A stretch of 64,000 bases of DNA from Marinobacter sp. S0848L (GTDB lineage: Bacteria; Pseudomonadota; Gammaproteobacteria; Pseudomonadales; Oleiphilaceae): assembly GCF_023016065.1 (NCBI RefSeq), contig NZ_JALKAQ010000001.1:62001-126000 (forward strand), written 5' to 3'. This document shows, in pieces, positions 28,330 to 37,096 of this stretch. Position numbers and translations under genes: made by a program. Within the stretch, counting starts at the first letter, position 1; each line of letters starts with the position of its first letter. The notes below the pieces were generated by a model that had not been told where the DNA came from, ran no database searches, and saw only the letters and a program-made list of their open reading frames with translations.

Positions 28330-29585
28330 CCTGCCAGCCCGCTGAAGGCGAAGTCCACTTCAGGTCTTCGCCCGCTGACGATGTCAGCAAGCGCCGCGGC
28401 GGAGCCACAGGAGTGGGTCCACCCCAACGTGCCATGTCCGGTATTCAGGTACAGGTTACTGAACGGGCTTTTCCCGATGTAAGGCACGTTGGACGGCGTT
28501 GTGGGCCGAAGCCCGGTCCAGAACGCGGCCTGCTCCCAGTGCGCGGCTTCAGGCATCAGCTCGGCCGCCCTGCGTACGATTGCCCGGCAGCGGGTGGCGT
28601 TCAGATTCCGGCTGTACCCACCCAGCTCGGCGGTACCGGCCACCCGAATACGGTCGCCCAGTCTGGAATACACCAGTTTAAATTCATCGTCCGTCAAACT
28701 GACCTGAAACGCGGCTTCCTCATTCTTAACCGGAACCGTGATGGAATACCCTTTGGCCGGATAGATATTCAAAAACAGGCCGAGTGGCCGGGCAAGTACC
28801 GCACTGAAACTCCCCAGACTCAGCACATAGCTGTCGGCCCGAAGCGTGTGATGTTTGCCTTCGCTCAAAGCTTCCACCCCAAGAATCCGTTTACCGACTT
28901 TCTCGAAACCCAACACCTCGGTGCCATAAAGGAACTCGACACCCGCTTCCCGACAACGCTCCGCCAGCGCTTGGGTAAACTTTCGGGCATCGCCGCTTTC
29001 ATCTTCGGAAGTGTAAGTGGCGCCTGCGATCCGGTGGTGGATGGGTTTCAACGCCGGTTCCAGCTCCACCGCCCGGTCGGCTTCCACCACCTGCCGATCA
29101 CAGCCCAGCTCCCGCATAATGCGCGCTGGCTCGAGCGCTGCCTCGAATTCTTTGGGGTTGGTATAGAAATGGAGAATGCCTTTATCGAGCTGATCGTAGT
29201 CGAGCTCGATCTTTTTCCGTAAGGCCTGAAGCTGACCCCGGCTGTAAGTACCGAGGTTCACCATCTGGCGAATATTATGAGCTGCTTTGGCCGAGGTGCA
29301 CTGCCCCAGAAAGGAAAGCGCCCAACGCCATTGGTAGGGGTCCAGCCCCGGCCGATACAGCAAGGGGGCCTCGGGTTGCGACAGCCATTTCAGGATTTTC
29401 AGTGGCGCGGCCGGGTTAGCCCAAGGCTCCGCGTGGGACACGGAAATCTGGCCGCCATTCGCGTAGCTGGTTTCCAGCCCGGATTGAGGTTGACGATCGA
29501 CCACCGTAACCTGGTGCCCCTGCGCCTGAAGAAACCAGGCCGTAGTAACTCCCACGACCCCAGCGCCCAGTACCAGAAGGTGCAT
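28326..29585 (-). CDS. dadA: D-amino-acid dehydrogenase, small subunit
   Basis: The product has 419 residues. The dinucleotide-binding fold is at the very start (VLGAGVVGVTTAWFLQAQGH, G7xGxxG12), followed by the DadA-typical DRQPQSGLETSYANGGQIS then VSHAEPWANP. The C-terminal GLRPTTPSNVPYIGKSPFSN and LNTGHGTLGWTHSCGS are also family motifs. It oxidatively deaminates D-alanine and other D-amino acids at the inner membrane, feeding electrons to the respiratory chain. No alanine racemase (dadX) gene is adjacent, unlike the classical dadAX operon. Confidence 0.92.
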   Translation of the reverse strand: MHLLVLGAGVVGVTTAWFLQAQGHQVTVVDRQPQSGLETSYANGGQISVSHAEPWANPAAPLKILKWLSQPEAPLLYRPGLDPYQWRWALSFLGQCTSAKAAHNIRQMVNLGTYSRGQLQALRKKIELDYDQLDKGILHFYTNPKEFEAALEPARIMRELGCDRQVVEADRAVELEPALKPIHHRIAGATYTSEDESGDARKFTQALAERCREAGVEFLYGTEVLGFEKVGKRILGVEALSEGKHHTLRADSYVLSLGSFSAVLARPLGLFLNIYPAKGYSITVPVKNEEAAFQVSLTDDEFKLVYSRLGDRIRVAGTAELGGYSRNLNATRCRAIVRRAAELMPEAAHWEQAAFWTGLRPTTPSNVPYIGKSPFSNLYLNTGHGTLGWTHSCGSAAALADIVSGRRPEVDFAFSGLAG

Positions 29586-29621
29586 ACCTCTTGTTCCTTA
29601 CCAATCGAATTAAATAAAACC

Positions 29622-29981
29622 TCAGCCGCCGGACCGCTTCACAGTCCAGCCTTTTTGCTCAAGCAGCGGCACCAGCAGATCCCGATGATCGCCCTGAATC
29701 TCCACCACGCCATCTTTTACTGTACCACCTGTGCCGCATTTTGCTTTTAGCACTTTGGCATAGTCTTTCAACGCTTTGCTATCAAGGGGGATACCGGTAA
29801 TCAGGGTCACACCTTTGCCTTTCCGGCCTTTGGTTTCCCGGCTCACGCGCACAATGCCATCGCCTTCGGGCTGCTGCGGCTCTCCGCACGAACATTCGGA
29901 AACCGGGTTACGGCAGCCCGGACACATGCGGCCTTGCTCGGTGGAAAAGACCAGGCCGCCTTCCCGCTTTTTCATACCCAT
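29622..29981 (-). CDS. yciH: SUI1-family translation factor YciH
   Basis: The product has 119 residues from the ATG at 29981, with AGGA 8 nt upstream; a TTG just before is unlikely. It has a short N-terminal Cys cluster (CPGCRNPVSECSCG) that could bind zinc, then the SUI1/eIF1 domain RETKGRKGKGVTLITGIPLD, CGTGGTVKDGVVEIQGDHRD. It acts on ribosome initiation fidelity in vitro; its physiological role in bacteria is not settled. Confidence 0.92.
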   Translation of the reverse strand: MGMKKREGGLVFSTEQGRMCPGCRNPVSECSCGEPQQPEGDGIVRVSRETKGRKGKGVTLITGIPLDSKALKDYAKVLKAKCGTGGTVKDGVVEIQGDHRDLLVPLLEQKGWTVKRSGG

Positions 29982-30002
29982 CAAGACAATCCTGTCGGTT
30001 AA

Positions 30003-30530
30003 TCAGTTTAAGCCGGGAGGGTATTTCGAAAACATTTCCGCGACAACCTCATCAATCAGCTTGCGCCGGGTTTCCGGAGACTGGTTTTCATTCAAGTACC
30101 GGCGACTGGCGGCTCGCCAGACCACTTCCTCACTTTCCTGATCGACCAGCTCTACCACCAACTTGCCTTCAGTGACTTCACGAACCGGTGGCGGTGCCGA
30201 CAAGGCCCAGCCAAAGTTACCGCGACCAAACCCGAAGCCCAGACCTAAACCGCTCTGTTCCAGCCGCTCCTCAGATACGATCTGCCAGCTAACGAGCAGG
30301 TCGGCGTTATCCTTTTCGGCTTTTTTCATGGCCTTGCGGTTGAGTTCACGCTCGACTGCACTGCGAACCCGGGCGTCGTCAAGAGAGGCAAAACCGGATC
30401 CTTGATCCATCGGCGCGTAGGCCCAACTGCTGTAATTTCCGAACACCGTTGAGGTGTTGTAGTCCGTCACGACATTGCTGGCACAACCGGCCATTAAGAT
30501 CGCCACAGCCGCCATCATTAGAACTCGCAT
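30003..30530 (-). CDS. DUF4136 lipoprotein
   Basis: The product has 175 residues. Lipobox MAGC at Cys16 after a hydrophobic signal. The DUF4136 pattern is visible: DYNTSTVFGNYSSWAYAP, RVRSAVERELNRKAMKKAEK, ADLLVSWQIVSEE and GKLVVELVDQESEEVVWRAA. A glycine/phenylalanine-rich stretch (GLGLGFGFGRGNFGW) lies mid-protein, as in many members. Envelope lipoprotein of unknown function. Confidence 0.85.
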   Translation of the reverse strand: MRVLMMAAVAILMAGCASNVVTDYNTSTVFGNYSSWAYAPMDQGSGFASLDDARVRSAVERELNRKAMKKAEKDNADLLVSWQIVSEERLEQSGLGLGFGFGRGNFGWALSAPPPVREVTEGKLVVELVDQESEEVVWRAASRRYLNENQSPETRRKLIDEVVAEMFSKYPPGLN

Positions 30531-30602
30531 AGATGTTCTCCTGCATTGGAGTTATCTGTCACATTATACCCGCTGCACCTGTCGTTCCACCCGTCAGATT
30601 GA

Positions 30603-31208
30603 TCAGGTTTCAAAACGGTAATCCAGTTTCTGGGATTCACAAAACGCCGCCAGTTCATGTTGCCGAACTTCAGGCACGGAAACCAATGCCCGAACTTTGG
30701 CACTGTATTCAATCGATTCGATCGTACCTTCGTGCCCGTCACACCAATGCCGCAGCGGCTGTTCATCGGCAAAATCCAACTCAACTTGGGCCTGCACCCG
30801 GGTTTGCTGAACCACCCGGCCGACTTCCGACAACACGCTCTCGGCTGCGCCGGCATAGGCGCGCACCAAGCCACCCGCGCCCAGCTTAATGCCACCGAAA
30901 TAGCGCACCACAATCACCAGCACATCGCCCATATCTTTGTGCTGAATCACGTTTAAAATCGGCTTGCCCGCCGTGCCGGACGGTTCACCATCGTCGTTCA
31001 TGGCAGCTTCTGCGGCCGAGCCCGGACGACCAATCTGATAGCCCCAACATACATGACGGGCATCCGGGTAATCCCGGTGCGCCTCGGCGACCCGCTCGCG
31101 CACCTCGTCTCGGCTGCCGACCGGGTACACCCGGGCAATGAAACGGCTTTTCTTCACTTCCGTTTCCCGCTCAAGGTATCCTGACGGAACCGGGTAATCT
31201 TTACTCAT
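30603..31208 (-). CDS. yigZ: YigZ/IMPACT family protein
   Basis: The product has 201 residues. The start at 31208 gives MSKDYPVPSGYLERETEVKK; the in-frame extension to 31346 lies inside the opposite small gene and is not used. The UPF0029 N-terminal motif KSRFIARVYPVGSRDE, the HVCWGYQIG segment and VIVVRYFGGIKLGAGGLVRAYA are diagnostic. A C-terminal ferredoxin-like DUF1949 domain follows. Relatives of the eukaryotic IMPACT translational regulator; cellular role in bacteria uncertain. Confidence 0.92.
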   Translation of the reverse strand: MSKDYPVPSGYLERETEVKKSRFIARVYPVGSRDEVRERVAEAHRDYPDARHVCWGYQIGRPGSAAEAAMNDDGEPSGTAGKPILNVIQHKDMGDVLVIVVRYFGGIKLGAGGLVRAYAGAAESVLSEVGRVVQQTRVQAQVELDFADEQPLRHWCDGHEGTIESIEYSAKVRALVSVPEVRQHELAAFCESQKLDYRFET

Positions 31209-31218
31209 GAGGCAACCT

Positions 31219-31425
31219 ATGACATCCAGCGACAGTGAAAACAAAACACCAGGCACCGCCAGCCCGGCAAAATTCCGCAAAGCCGGCTGCGGCATTCGAT
31301 TTGAAGAAGACGAGTTGCAGGAAGGCATCGATTTCTCGAATGCCACTCACCTGAAACCTGCTGACGACGAAGTCGAACACGCGCCATCAACCAACGCCCG
31401 TTCAATCCCCGAAGAAAACCGGTAA
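31219..31425 (+). CDS. Small hypothetical protein overlapping the histidine kinase gene
   Basis: The product has 68 residues from ATG 31219 (GAGG 6 nt upstream at 31209-31212) or 72 from ATG 31207. It is polar and probably disordered at both ends, with a central KAGCGIRFEEDELQEGIDFS segment. Its start is back-to-back with yigZ and its last 24 nt overlap the 3' end of the sensor kinase gene on the other strand. No family recognised; the amino-acid usage looks protein-like, but the overlap lowers confidence. Confidence 0.5.
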   Translation: MTSSDSENKTPGTASPAKFRKAGCGIRFEEDELQEGIDFSNATHLKPADDEVEHAPSTNARSIPEENR

Positions 31426-32718
31426 CCGAACGATCACCTGAAGACCGCCCGTCTCACGATTGCGGGCTTCAACGGTGCCATCGTGGGCCCGAACGATATC
31501 CCGGGCAATGGAAAGTCCCAAACCCCAGCCTTTCCCGCCGCGCGATTCGTCGGCCCGGAAAAACGGTTCGAACAACTGGTTGAGCATATCGGATGGCGCT
31601 CCGGGGCCCTCATCGGCAACCGACACTTCGACCTGATCCTTCGTTATCGACAGCTCAACATCAACCGATTGGCCCGGCGGTGTATGATCCAGCGCATTTT
31701 GCAGAACATTGTCGAATGCCCGCTGCAGCAACCCCGAATCGCCCAAAATGGAAACCGCGGCCACGTCATCGCTTGCAACCAGTTTGCAATCTACCCCTTG
31801 CTGCTCGGCATAATCACTGGCATCGCCCAATACCCGATTGATCAGCGCCAAGGGTTTGACCGGTTGCTGCTCGAACGCACGGCCATTTTCAGATACCCGA
31901 TATAGGGTCAGGATCTGGCCGGTCATGGTTTCAAGCCGCTCATTCTGCCGCAGAATACTCTCCATAAGTGCCGGATCAGCACCTTCATCACTGGCCAGTT
32001 CAATCGCAATTCGCTGCCGTGCCAGTGGGGTTCTCAGGTCGTGGGATATATCTCTGAGCAAACGGTTATGGCGATCCAGCAGTTGGCACAAACGATCGGT
32101 CATGGCATTAAATGCAGCCGCCAGCTGGCCAATCTCGTCGCGGCGTTGAGCGATGGTATCGGACACTCGCAACTCCGTATCACCGTTAGCAATCGAACGA
32201 GCGGTGCCCTCCATATGCTTGAGCGGCCGAGAAACCAATCGGGCGATCCACCAGCAAGCCAGTGAGATAACAACAAACGCAAGGACCAGCTCGAACATTC
32301 GGAATAGCCCAGGATGTAACCAGCCTTCACCACCCATGCGAGGCCAGGCAACTAACCTATAACCGTCATCCAGATCTAACACTGCCGGTTTACTCAGGTG
32401 CCAACTTGACTGCATGCGTTCGCGCACCATTCGCGGCAGCCGACGATGACCCTGTTCCGCTTCAATCAGAATTAAATGAAGATGCAGCCGCTCACCTTCT
32501 ATTCGCAAAAATCGCCGAGCCTCGGACCGGCCTAACTGTTCCCGTAGATTCACCGCTTCGCCAGCAATGTCCTGCAAGCCTACCTGGCGAACAATGGCTT
32601 GACGCTCCCGGTCCTGCAGGAAGCGGTTGGCTAGCTGACTAGTCACCATCGTTACCGCCATCGCCAGCCAGATCGACAGAAAAATACGCCAAAACAAGGT
32701 AAACCTGAAACGCGTCAT
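31402..32718 (-). CDS. Sensor histidine kinase, CpxA/RstB-like
   Basis: The product has 438 residues. Two membrane helices (~9-28 and ~141-160) bracket a short periplasmic sensor region of about 110 residues. A HAMP linker (SRPLKHMEGTARSIANGD) leads to the dimerisation/phosphoacceptor helix with DISHDLRTPLARQR (His226), N-box FDNVLQNALDH, and G-boxes DEGPG (369-373) and GKGWGLGLSIARD. The CpxA-like features are the short sensor and the context: cognate regulator immediately upstream with a 4-nt ATGA overlap, and a CpxP-like protein divergently encoded. It probably senses envelope stress. Confidence 0.87.
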   Translation of the reverse strand: MTRFRFTLFWRIFLSIWLAMAVTMVTSQLANRFLQDRERQAIVRQVGLQDIAGEAVNLREQLGRSEARRFLRIEGERLHLHLILIEAEQGHRRLPRMVRERMQSSWHLSKPAVLDLDDGYRLVAWPRMGGEGWLHPGLFRMFELVLAFVVISLACWWIARLVSRPLKHMEGTARSIANGDTELRVSDTIAQRRDEIGQLAAAFNAMTDRLCQLLDRHNRLLRDISHDLRTPLARQRIAIELASDEGADPALMESILRQNERLETMTGQILTLYRVSENGRAFEQQPVKPLALINRVLGDASDYAEQQGVDCKLVASDDVAAVSILGDSGLLQRAFDNVLQNALDHTPPGQSVDVELSITKDQVEVSVADEGPGAPSDMLNQLFEPFFRADESRGGKGWGLGLSIARDIVRAHDGTVEARNRETGGLQVIVRLPVFFGD

Positions 32719-33404
32719 TCAGTTGGCACCCGATAGCTGTATCCAAGGCCCCGCACCGTTTCCACTCTGGGCGGGTCGTCATTTCCCAGTTTTTTGCGCA
32801 AGTTGCTCACGTGCATATCCAGTGTGCGGTCGAAGGCTTCGAGCCTCCGCCCCAATGCCCACTGCATGAGGTCGGTTTTGCGAACGACACTGCCGGCATG
32901 GGCAAGCAACACCTGCAACACTTCGTATTCGGTCGCGGTCAGTTCAAGAGGCTTATCATTTTGATAAATTCGCCGCTGGTCAGGCTCAACCCTCAGGTCA
33001 CCGTAAACCCGACTGGCATCCACATCGGCTTGCTGATCCCAGGCAACCCGCCGCAGAATGGCCTGCAACCGAGCAACCAACTCGCGAGGATTACAGGGCT
33101 TGGGTATGTAATCGTCCGCGCCCACTTCCAGGCCCACAATCCGGTCGGTTTCGTCGCCCCGGGCTGTCAGCAGTATCACCGGCAGGTGGGTTTTCCCTCG
33201 CAGCTCACGCAGCACATCCAGACCATTGATGTCGGGCAACATGATATCCAGAACCACAATGTCGCAATCCTGCCCTAAAGCCAGCGACAAGCCATCATGG
33301 CCATTGGCCGCCTCTCGCACGCTGAAACCTTGGTTTGTCAGATAGCGCGACAGCAACTGTCTCAACTCGTCGTCGTCTTCAACTAGCAATACCCGATTCT
33401 GCAT
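32715..33404 (-). CDS. OmpR/CpxR-family response regulator
   Basis: The product has 229 residues. Receiver domain with acidic pair DD11-12, phospho-acceptor Asp53 (VLDIMLPDINGLDVL) and Lys102; C-terminal winged helix with LTATEYEVLQVLLAHAGSVV and HVSNLRKKLGNDD, ending VRGLGYSYRVPTE. First gene of the two-component operon. The CpxR-type half-sites in its own upstream region imply that it controls both itself and the divergent CpxP-like gene. Confidence 0.92.
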   Translation of the reverse strand: MQNRVLLVEDDDELRQLLSRYLTNQGFSVREAANGHDGLSLALGQDCDIVVLDIMLPDINGLDVLRELRGKTHLPVILLTARGDETDRIVGLEVGADDYIPKPCNPRELVARLQAILRRVAWDQQADVDASRVYGDLRVEPDQRRIYQNDKPLELTATEYEVLQVLLAHAGSVVRKTDLMQWALGRRLEAFDRTLDMHVSNLRKKLGNDDPPRVETVRGLGYSYRVPTE

Positions 33405-33477
33405 GTCTGCCCCTCAACCTTTATCTGCCGCTAGTCTAGCACGGCGCTCCGGCCCGTCTGCCGCGTAGGTTTTTCTC

Positions 33478-33493
33478 TTTACCCAACCTTTAC
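33478..33493 (-). promoter_or_regulatory. CpxR-box-like site in the cpxR / cpxP-like intergenic region
   Basis: The minus strand reads GTAAA-GGTTGG-GTAAA (complement of 33478-33493), which is the CpxR box GTAAA-N4-8-GTAAA with a 6-nt spacer. It lies 74 nt upstream of the regulator gene and 80 nt upstream of the CpxP-like gene, well placed to act on both. Confidence 0.6.
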
Positions 33494-33572
33494 ACAAGCC
33501 TGACACTCGCTGACGTTCCAAGGGCGTAACATGGGTTCCGTAGACAGTCGAAACTCATAGAAGGAAGACATC

Positions 33573-33929
33573 ATGAAAGTACATACCTCTGTAATGACCG
33601 CCGGCGTTTTGATGGCCGCCCTGTTCGCAGCCAGCCCTGCCGCTTTTGCCCATGATCACAAAGGCATGGACCACCGAGAAGGCAAGCACAACAAGAAAGA
33701 GATGTGCGAAGACTTCCGCGAAGGCAAAGGTAAATTCAGCGAAGAACATCGTGAAGAGCGCCGCCAGGAAATGCAGGAACACCGCGCCGAAATGGCCGAC
33801 CGCCTGATGCTCACCGACGAGCAGCGCGTGATCTGGAGCGAGATCCACGACGAGCGTCAGGAAAAGCACCATAAGCGTATGGAAAAATGGCAGAAGAAAA
33901 TGGAAAAACGCTGCGACGACATGAAATAG
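33573..33929 (+). CDS. CpxP/Spy-like periplasmic stress protein
   Basis: The product has 118 residues. Signal peptide cleaved after AFA (residue 26). The mature protein is helical and very rich in Glu, Lys, Arg, His and Met, with a single LTxxQ-like motif (LTDEQR, residues 80-85) typical of the Spy/CpxP family. The His- and Met-rich surface (HDHKGMDHREGKHNKKEMCE) could bind metal ions. AAGGAAG precedes the ATG. Divergent from the response regulator gene with a CpxR-like box between, so it is probably both an output and a feedback regulator of that system. Confidence 0.82.
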   Translation: MKVHTSVMTAGVLMAALFAASPAAFAHDHKGMDHREGKHNKKEMCEDFREGKGKFSEEHREERRQEMQEHRAEMADRLMLTDEQRVIWSEIHDERQEKHHKRMEKWQKKMEKRCDDMK

Positions 33930-33990
33930 TGATCAACCCTCGGGTTCTGTCGTATGGTATGGCCTTGGTTTCACAGAGCTCATTATCATC

Positions 33991-35148
33991 ATGGCAGCAC
34001 CCGAGATCACGGTAACCACCTGCGCAAGCATCGCCGACATTCCCCAAACGGAGTGGCGGCGGCTGGCCGGTTGTCACAATCCGTTTCTTCGCTACGAATT
34101 CTTTCAGGCGCTGGAGGCTTCCGGCTGCACATCCCCGGAAACCGGCTGGACGCCCAGCCATTTGGTTTTTCGCCGTAATGGTCAGATTTGTGGTGTGGCT
34201 CCGGCTTATCTAAAAAGCCATTCGATGGGTGAGTACGTGTTCGACTGGGGCTGGGCAGACGCCTACCAACGCCACGGCCTGCCCTACTACCCGAAGCTGC
34301 TGATTGCCATCCCTTTTACGCCTTCACAAGGCCCGCGTTTGTTGTTGGATGACTCGGCCAGGGCACAGCTAACACCCACACCGCTGGATAATCTGCTCAC
34401 CAACCTGACGGCACAGCTTGGCGCCCACTCCTGGCACCTGCTCTTCCCCAACGCAGCCGACCAACGTTTGCTTAGCCACGATCAGGAACTCCACCGCATT
34501 GGCTGCCAGTTTCATTGGCACAACCGTGACTATCAGTGTTTCGACGACTTTCTGGCTGAACTCACCTCCCGTAAACGCAAATCCATCCGCAAAGAACGGC
34601 GACAGGTAGCCGAGCAAGGAATCGGCTTTCAGCATTTCCACGGGCGGGATGTTTCAGACCGGGTACTGTCGGCGTTTTACGTGTTCTATCAGGCCACGTA
34701 CCTGAAACGCGGCCAGCGGCCCTATCTCAACAAAGTCTTTTTCGAACACCTTCGGGAAAACCTGCCCGAACACCTGCACCTGATCATGGCCCTACGCGAC
34801 GGCGAAATGATTGCCGGCGCGTTGTTTCTGGCGAGCGAGTCAACGCTTTATGGCCGCTACTGGGGGTGTCTGGATGAATACAACCACCTGCACTTTGAAA
34901 CCTGCTACTACCAAGGCATTGAGCTTGCGCTCGAACTGGGCCTTCAGCATTTCGATGCCGGTGCTCAAGGGGAGCACAAACTGGTACGCGGGTTTGAGCC
35001 GGTGATTACCCACTCCTGGCATGGCATTCTTCACTCGGGCTTCAGGGATGCCGTTGCCGATTTCACTCGGGAAGAAGCAGTGCAGGTAAAGGGCTACTTT
35101 AACGATGCCCATACCGTGTTGCCCTATCGGCAACAGAATCAGGATTAG
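33991..35148 (+). CDS. FemAB/GNAT-like protein (DUF482, PF04339 family)
   Basis: The product has 385 residues. The beginning, AGCHNPFLRYEFFQALEASG, and the body, including KRKSIRKERRQVAEQGIGF, SAFYVFYQATYLKRGQRPYL and GRYWGCLDEYNHLHFETCYY followed by DAGAQGEHKLVRGF, fit the DUF482 family, a GNAT/FemAB-fold acyl- or aminoacyltransferase group. It is soluble, with no signal. The acceptor and donor are unknown; annotations as peptidoglycan-biosynthesis protein are by analogy only. Next gene on the same strand is 48 nt away. Confidence 0.82.
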   Translation: MAAPEITVTTCASIADIPQTEWRRLAGCHNPFLRYEFFQALEASGCTSPETGWTPSHLVFRRNGQICGVAPAYLKSHSMGEYVFDWGWADAYQRHGLPYYPKLLIAIPFTPSQGPRLLLDDSARAQLTPTPLDNLLTNLTAQLGAHSWHLLFPNAADQRLLSHDQELHRIGCQFHWHNRDYQCFDDFLAELTSRKRKSIRKERRQVAEQGIGFQHFHGRDVSDRVLSAFYVFYQATYLKRGQRPYLNKVFFEHLRENLPEHLHLIMALRDGEMIAGALFLASESTLYGRYWGCLDEYNHLHFETCYYQGIELALELGLQHFDAGAQGEHKLVRGFEPVITHSWHGILHSGFRDAVADFTREEAVQVKGYFNDAHTVLPYRQQNQD

Positions 35149-35196
35149 GCTCTATACTGAAAGCTTGAAACGGGAATTCGACGGAGGTCGAACGCC

Positions 35197-35862
35197 ATGG
35201 ACGCAGGTCAACTCTGGACCATGCTGCCGCCGCACAACCTGTCGCTTCTGATCGCAGCAGGCGCTTCGCTGCTAGCATTGGTTGCCATTTTAATACTGTT
35301 TAACAACCGCAGACGCAGCCAGCATCAAATCAGTGCTCTGAAGGAGCGAATTGATTGTCTCTGGCGTGAAGTGGACGAGATGCGAGTGATGGATTTCAAT
35401 CAGCCACTGGGCGCCAAAGCGTCCGATCAGGGATTCGCTCTGGACCAGGAACGCTACCGTACCGAAAAGACCGCCTATGACACCATCTGGCCCAAAATAT
35501 GGCAACTTCACGACCGGCTGGGCGTTTTCTTGCGCGCTGTTGAAGCAGGAGAAGCGGCTAACGAACTGCGCCTTGAAGCACGCCAGGCGGCCATTGAGGC
35601 CCGAAGTAACTTGAACCAGAACCGCCCGTTTTGCAGCGAAACGGTTGAGAATCTGGCGTCACGGTTGATAGACACAGAAATTAAAGCCCATCTGGCCGCC
35701 TGCCAGCACTTGGACCAGAAAAAAGAAGTCGCCAACGCTCCCAGTGCGCACGATCTGCGCGTGCTTCAGGACAAATGCCATACCCTGCACGATGGCGAGG
35801 CCAGAGAACTGCTGAACCAGCTCGCCTCTACCATTCGCCATCGGACCCTGAGAAACATCTGA
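35197..35862 (+). CDS. Hypothetical inner-membrane-anchored protein
   Basis: The product has 221 residues. One N-terminal membrane helix (residues ~15-35, LSLLIAAGASLLALVAILIL) is followed by a basic stop (NNRRRSQHQ) and an all-helical cytosolic region (ISALKERIDCLWREVDEMR, coiled-coil-like). No family recognised. GGAGG precedes the ATG. Probably co-transcribed with the DUF482 gene. Confidence 0.7.
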   Translation: MDAGQLWTMLPPHNLSLLIAAGASLLALVAILILFNNRRRSQHQISALKERIDCLWREVDEMRVMDFNQPLGAKASDQGFALDQERYRTEKTAYDTIWPKIWQLHDRLGVFLRAVEAGEAANELRLEARQAAIEARSNLNQNRPFCSETVENLASRLIDTEIKAHLAACQHLDQKKEVANAPSAHDLRVLQDKCHTLHDGEARELLNQLASTIRHRTLRNI

Positions 35863-35881
35863 ATACCAGCCACAATGGCCG

Positions 35882-36193
35882 TTAACCGAGGTAACGCACC
35901 AAAGCCGCTGCGACCAAGCCCACCGATATCGCCGGCAGCGGCTTACGAATCGCCAGCATGGTGATGGCCGTCGCCACCAGAGCCGCCAATGCACCGGCAT
36001 CACCCGCCACGGCCATAGGCACGATAATGGCAATCAAAACGGAGCTGGCCATGGCGTTGATAAAGCTTTCAACCCGCGGGCTGATTTTCACGAACGACAT
36101 GGCGAACACACCGCCAAAGCGGGTGATCAAAGTAACCAACGTCATGAGCACAATCAGAATCAGAACGCCGACGGGTGTGGTTTCAATGGTCAT
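35882..36193 (-). CDS. azlD: AzlD-family branched-chain amino acid exporter subunit
   Basis: The product has 103 residues from the ATG at 36193, with four membrane helices (VGVLILIVLMTLVTLITRFG, AMASSVLIAIIVPMAVAG, LAALVATAITMLAI, LPAISVGLVAAALV). The start lies inside the end of azlC (11-nt overlap). AzlCD pairs export branched-chain amino acids and analogues. Confidence 0.88.
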   Translation of the reverse strand: MTIETTPVGVLILIVLMTLVTLITRFGGVFAMSFVKISPRVESFINAMASSVLIAIIVPMAVAGDAGALAALVATAITMLAIRKPLPAISVGLVAAALVRYLG

Positions 36194-36929
36194 GACCGGC
36201 TCCCTCTTGCTCTGAATTACCGGCAACGCGCGGTTCCAGCCAGAACAGCCCCACCGCGCCGCCCGCCAATGCACCAACCACCACGTGCATATTAGCGGGC
36301 AGCCACTTCCAGGCCGCAAGAGACGTCACGCCCGCCACCAACCAAACCACCACAACTCTCGGCGTGGCTTTACCGCCCAATACCATCGATAACAGGAAGC
36401 AACCCAGCACCATGTCCAAACCAAAAGCTTTCGGGTTCTGCAGCAGACCGCTGAAATAGGCTCCGAAAGCCGTCCCCAACACCCAGGCCAGCCAAAGCAC
36501 CACGCCACCGCCGAGAATCACTTCGAGATTGCGTCGGCCGTTCTGGTAATCCTGCGCCGAAACCGCCCAATTGGCGTCGGTCAGGAACAACAACAGGCCA
36601 TACCGGCGCGCCGGCGAGACATCTTTCAGCATGGGGTAAAGCGAGGCCCCCATCAGCAAGTGGCGTGCGTTGATGGCAAACACCACAACCATCATGGGAA
36701 TGACGGAGACTTCGGTGCCCCATAAATCTAGCGCACCAAACTGGGAAGCCCCGGCAAACACCGTGAAGCTCATCAGAATGGACTGAAACGGAGACAAGCC
36801 GGATTGAGTCGCTGCTAATCCGAACGCAGCACCAAAGGCAACAACGAACAGAGATATCGGCAGCAAGCGGAAAAATTCAGCGCGCACCTTGTGCGGCTGA
36901 AATTGGTACGAATAAGTATGAGCAGACAT
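36183..36929 (-). CDS. azlC: AzlC-family branched-chain amino acid exporter subunit
   Basis: The product has 248 residues and about seven helices. The AzlC motifs FGAAFGLAATQSGLSPFQSI, FAGASQFGALDLWG, INARHLLMGASLYP and FLTDANWAVSAQDY are all present. Acts with AzlD. Its promoter is in the region shared with the divergent 2-oxoacid oxidoreductase, and the neighbouring enzymes handle branched-chain keto acids, so export may buffer amino-acid excess. Confidence 0.9.
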   Translation of the reverse strand: MSAHTYSYQFQPHKVRAEFFRLLPISLFVVAFGAAFGLAATQSGLSPFQSILMSFTVFAGASQFGALDLWGTEVSVIPMMVVVFAINARHLLMGASLYPMLKDVSPARRYGLLLFLTDANWAVSAQDYQNGRRNLEVILGGGVVLWLAWVLGTAFGAYFSGLLQNPKAFGLDMVLGCFLLSMVLGGKATPRVVVVWLVAGVTSLAAWKWLPANMHVVVGALAGGAVGLFWLEPRVAGNSEQEGAGHDH

Positions 36930-37061
36930 CGAAGGAAATTAAGCCGAAAGCGGCAAAACACGAATAGGTAAAAACCACTAAGCCGAATTATTTTCTACCG
37001 CCGCCTCAGCCAGTTATATGCAAACCTCACACTTTAATCAGCCGATGGCACCCGCCACCTG

Positions 37062-37090
37062 TTGACGTACACGTAAACTTACTCTAGTTT
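37062..37090 (+). promoter_or_regulatory. Candidate promoter of the 2-oxoacid oxidoreductase gene
   Basis: TTGACG (37062-37067), 17-nt spacer, TAGTTT (37085-37090). It predicts a transcript start near 37097 and a ~135-nt leader. The remainder of the gap upstream (36930-37061) shows nothing recognisable. Confidence 0.45.
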
Positions 37091-37096
37091 GTTTTT

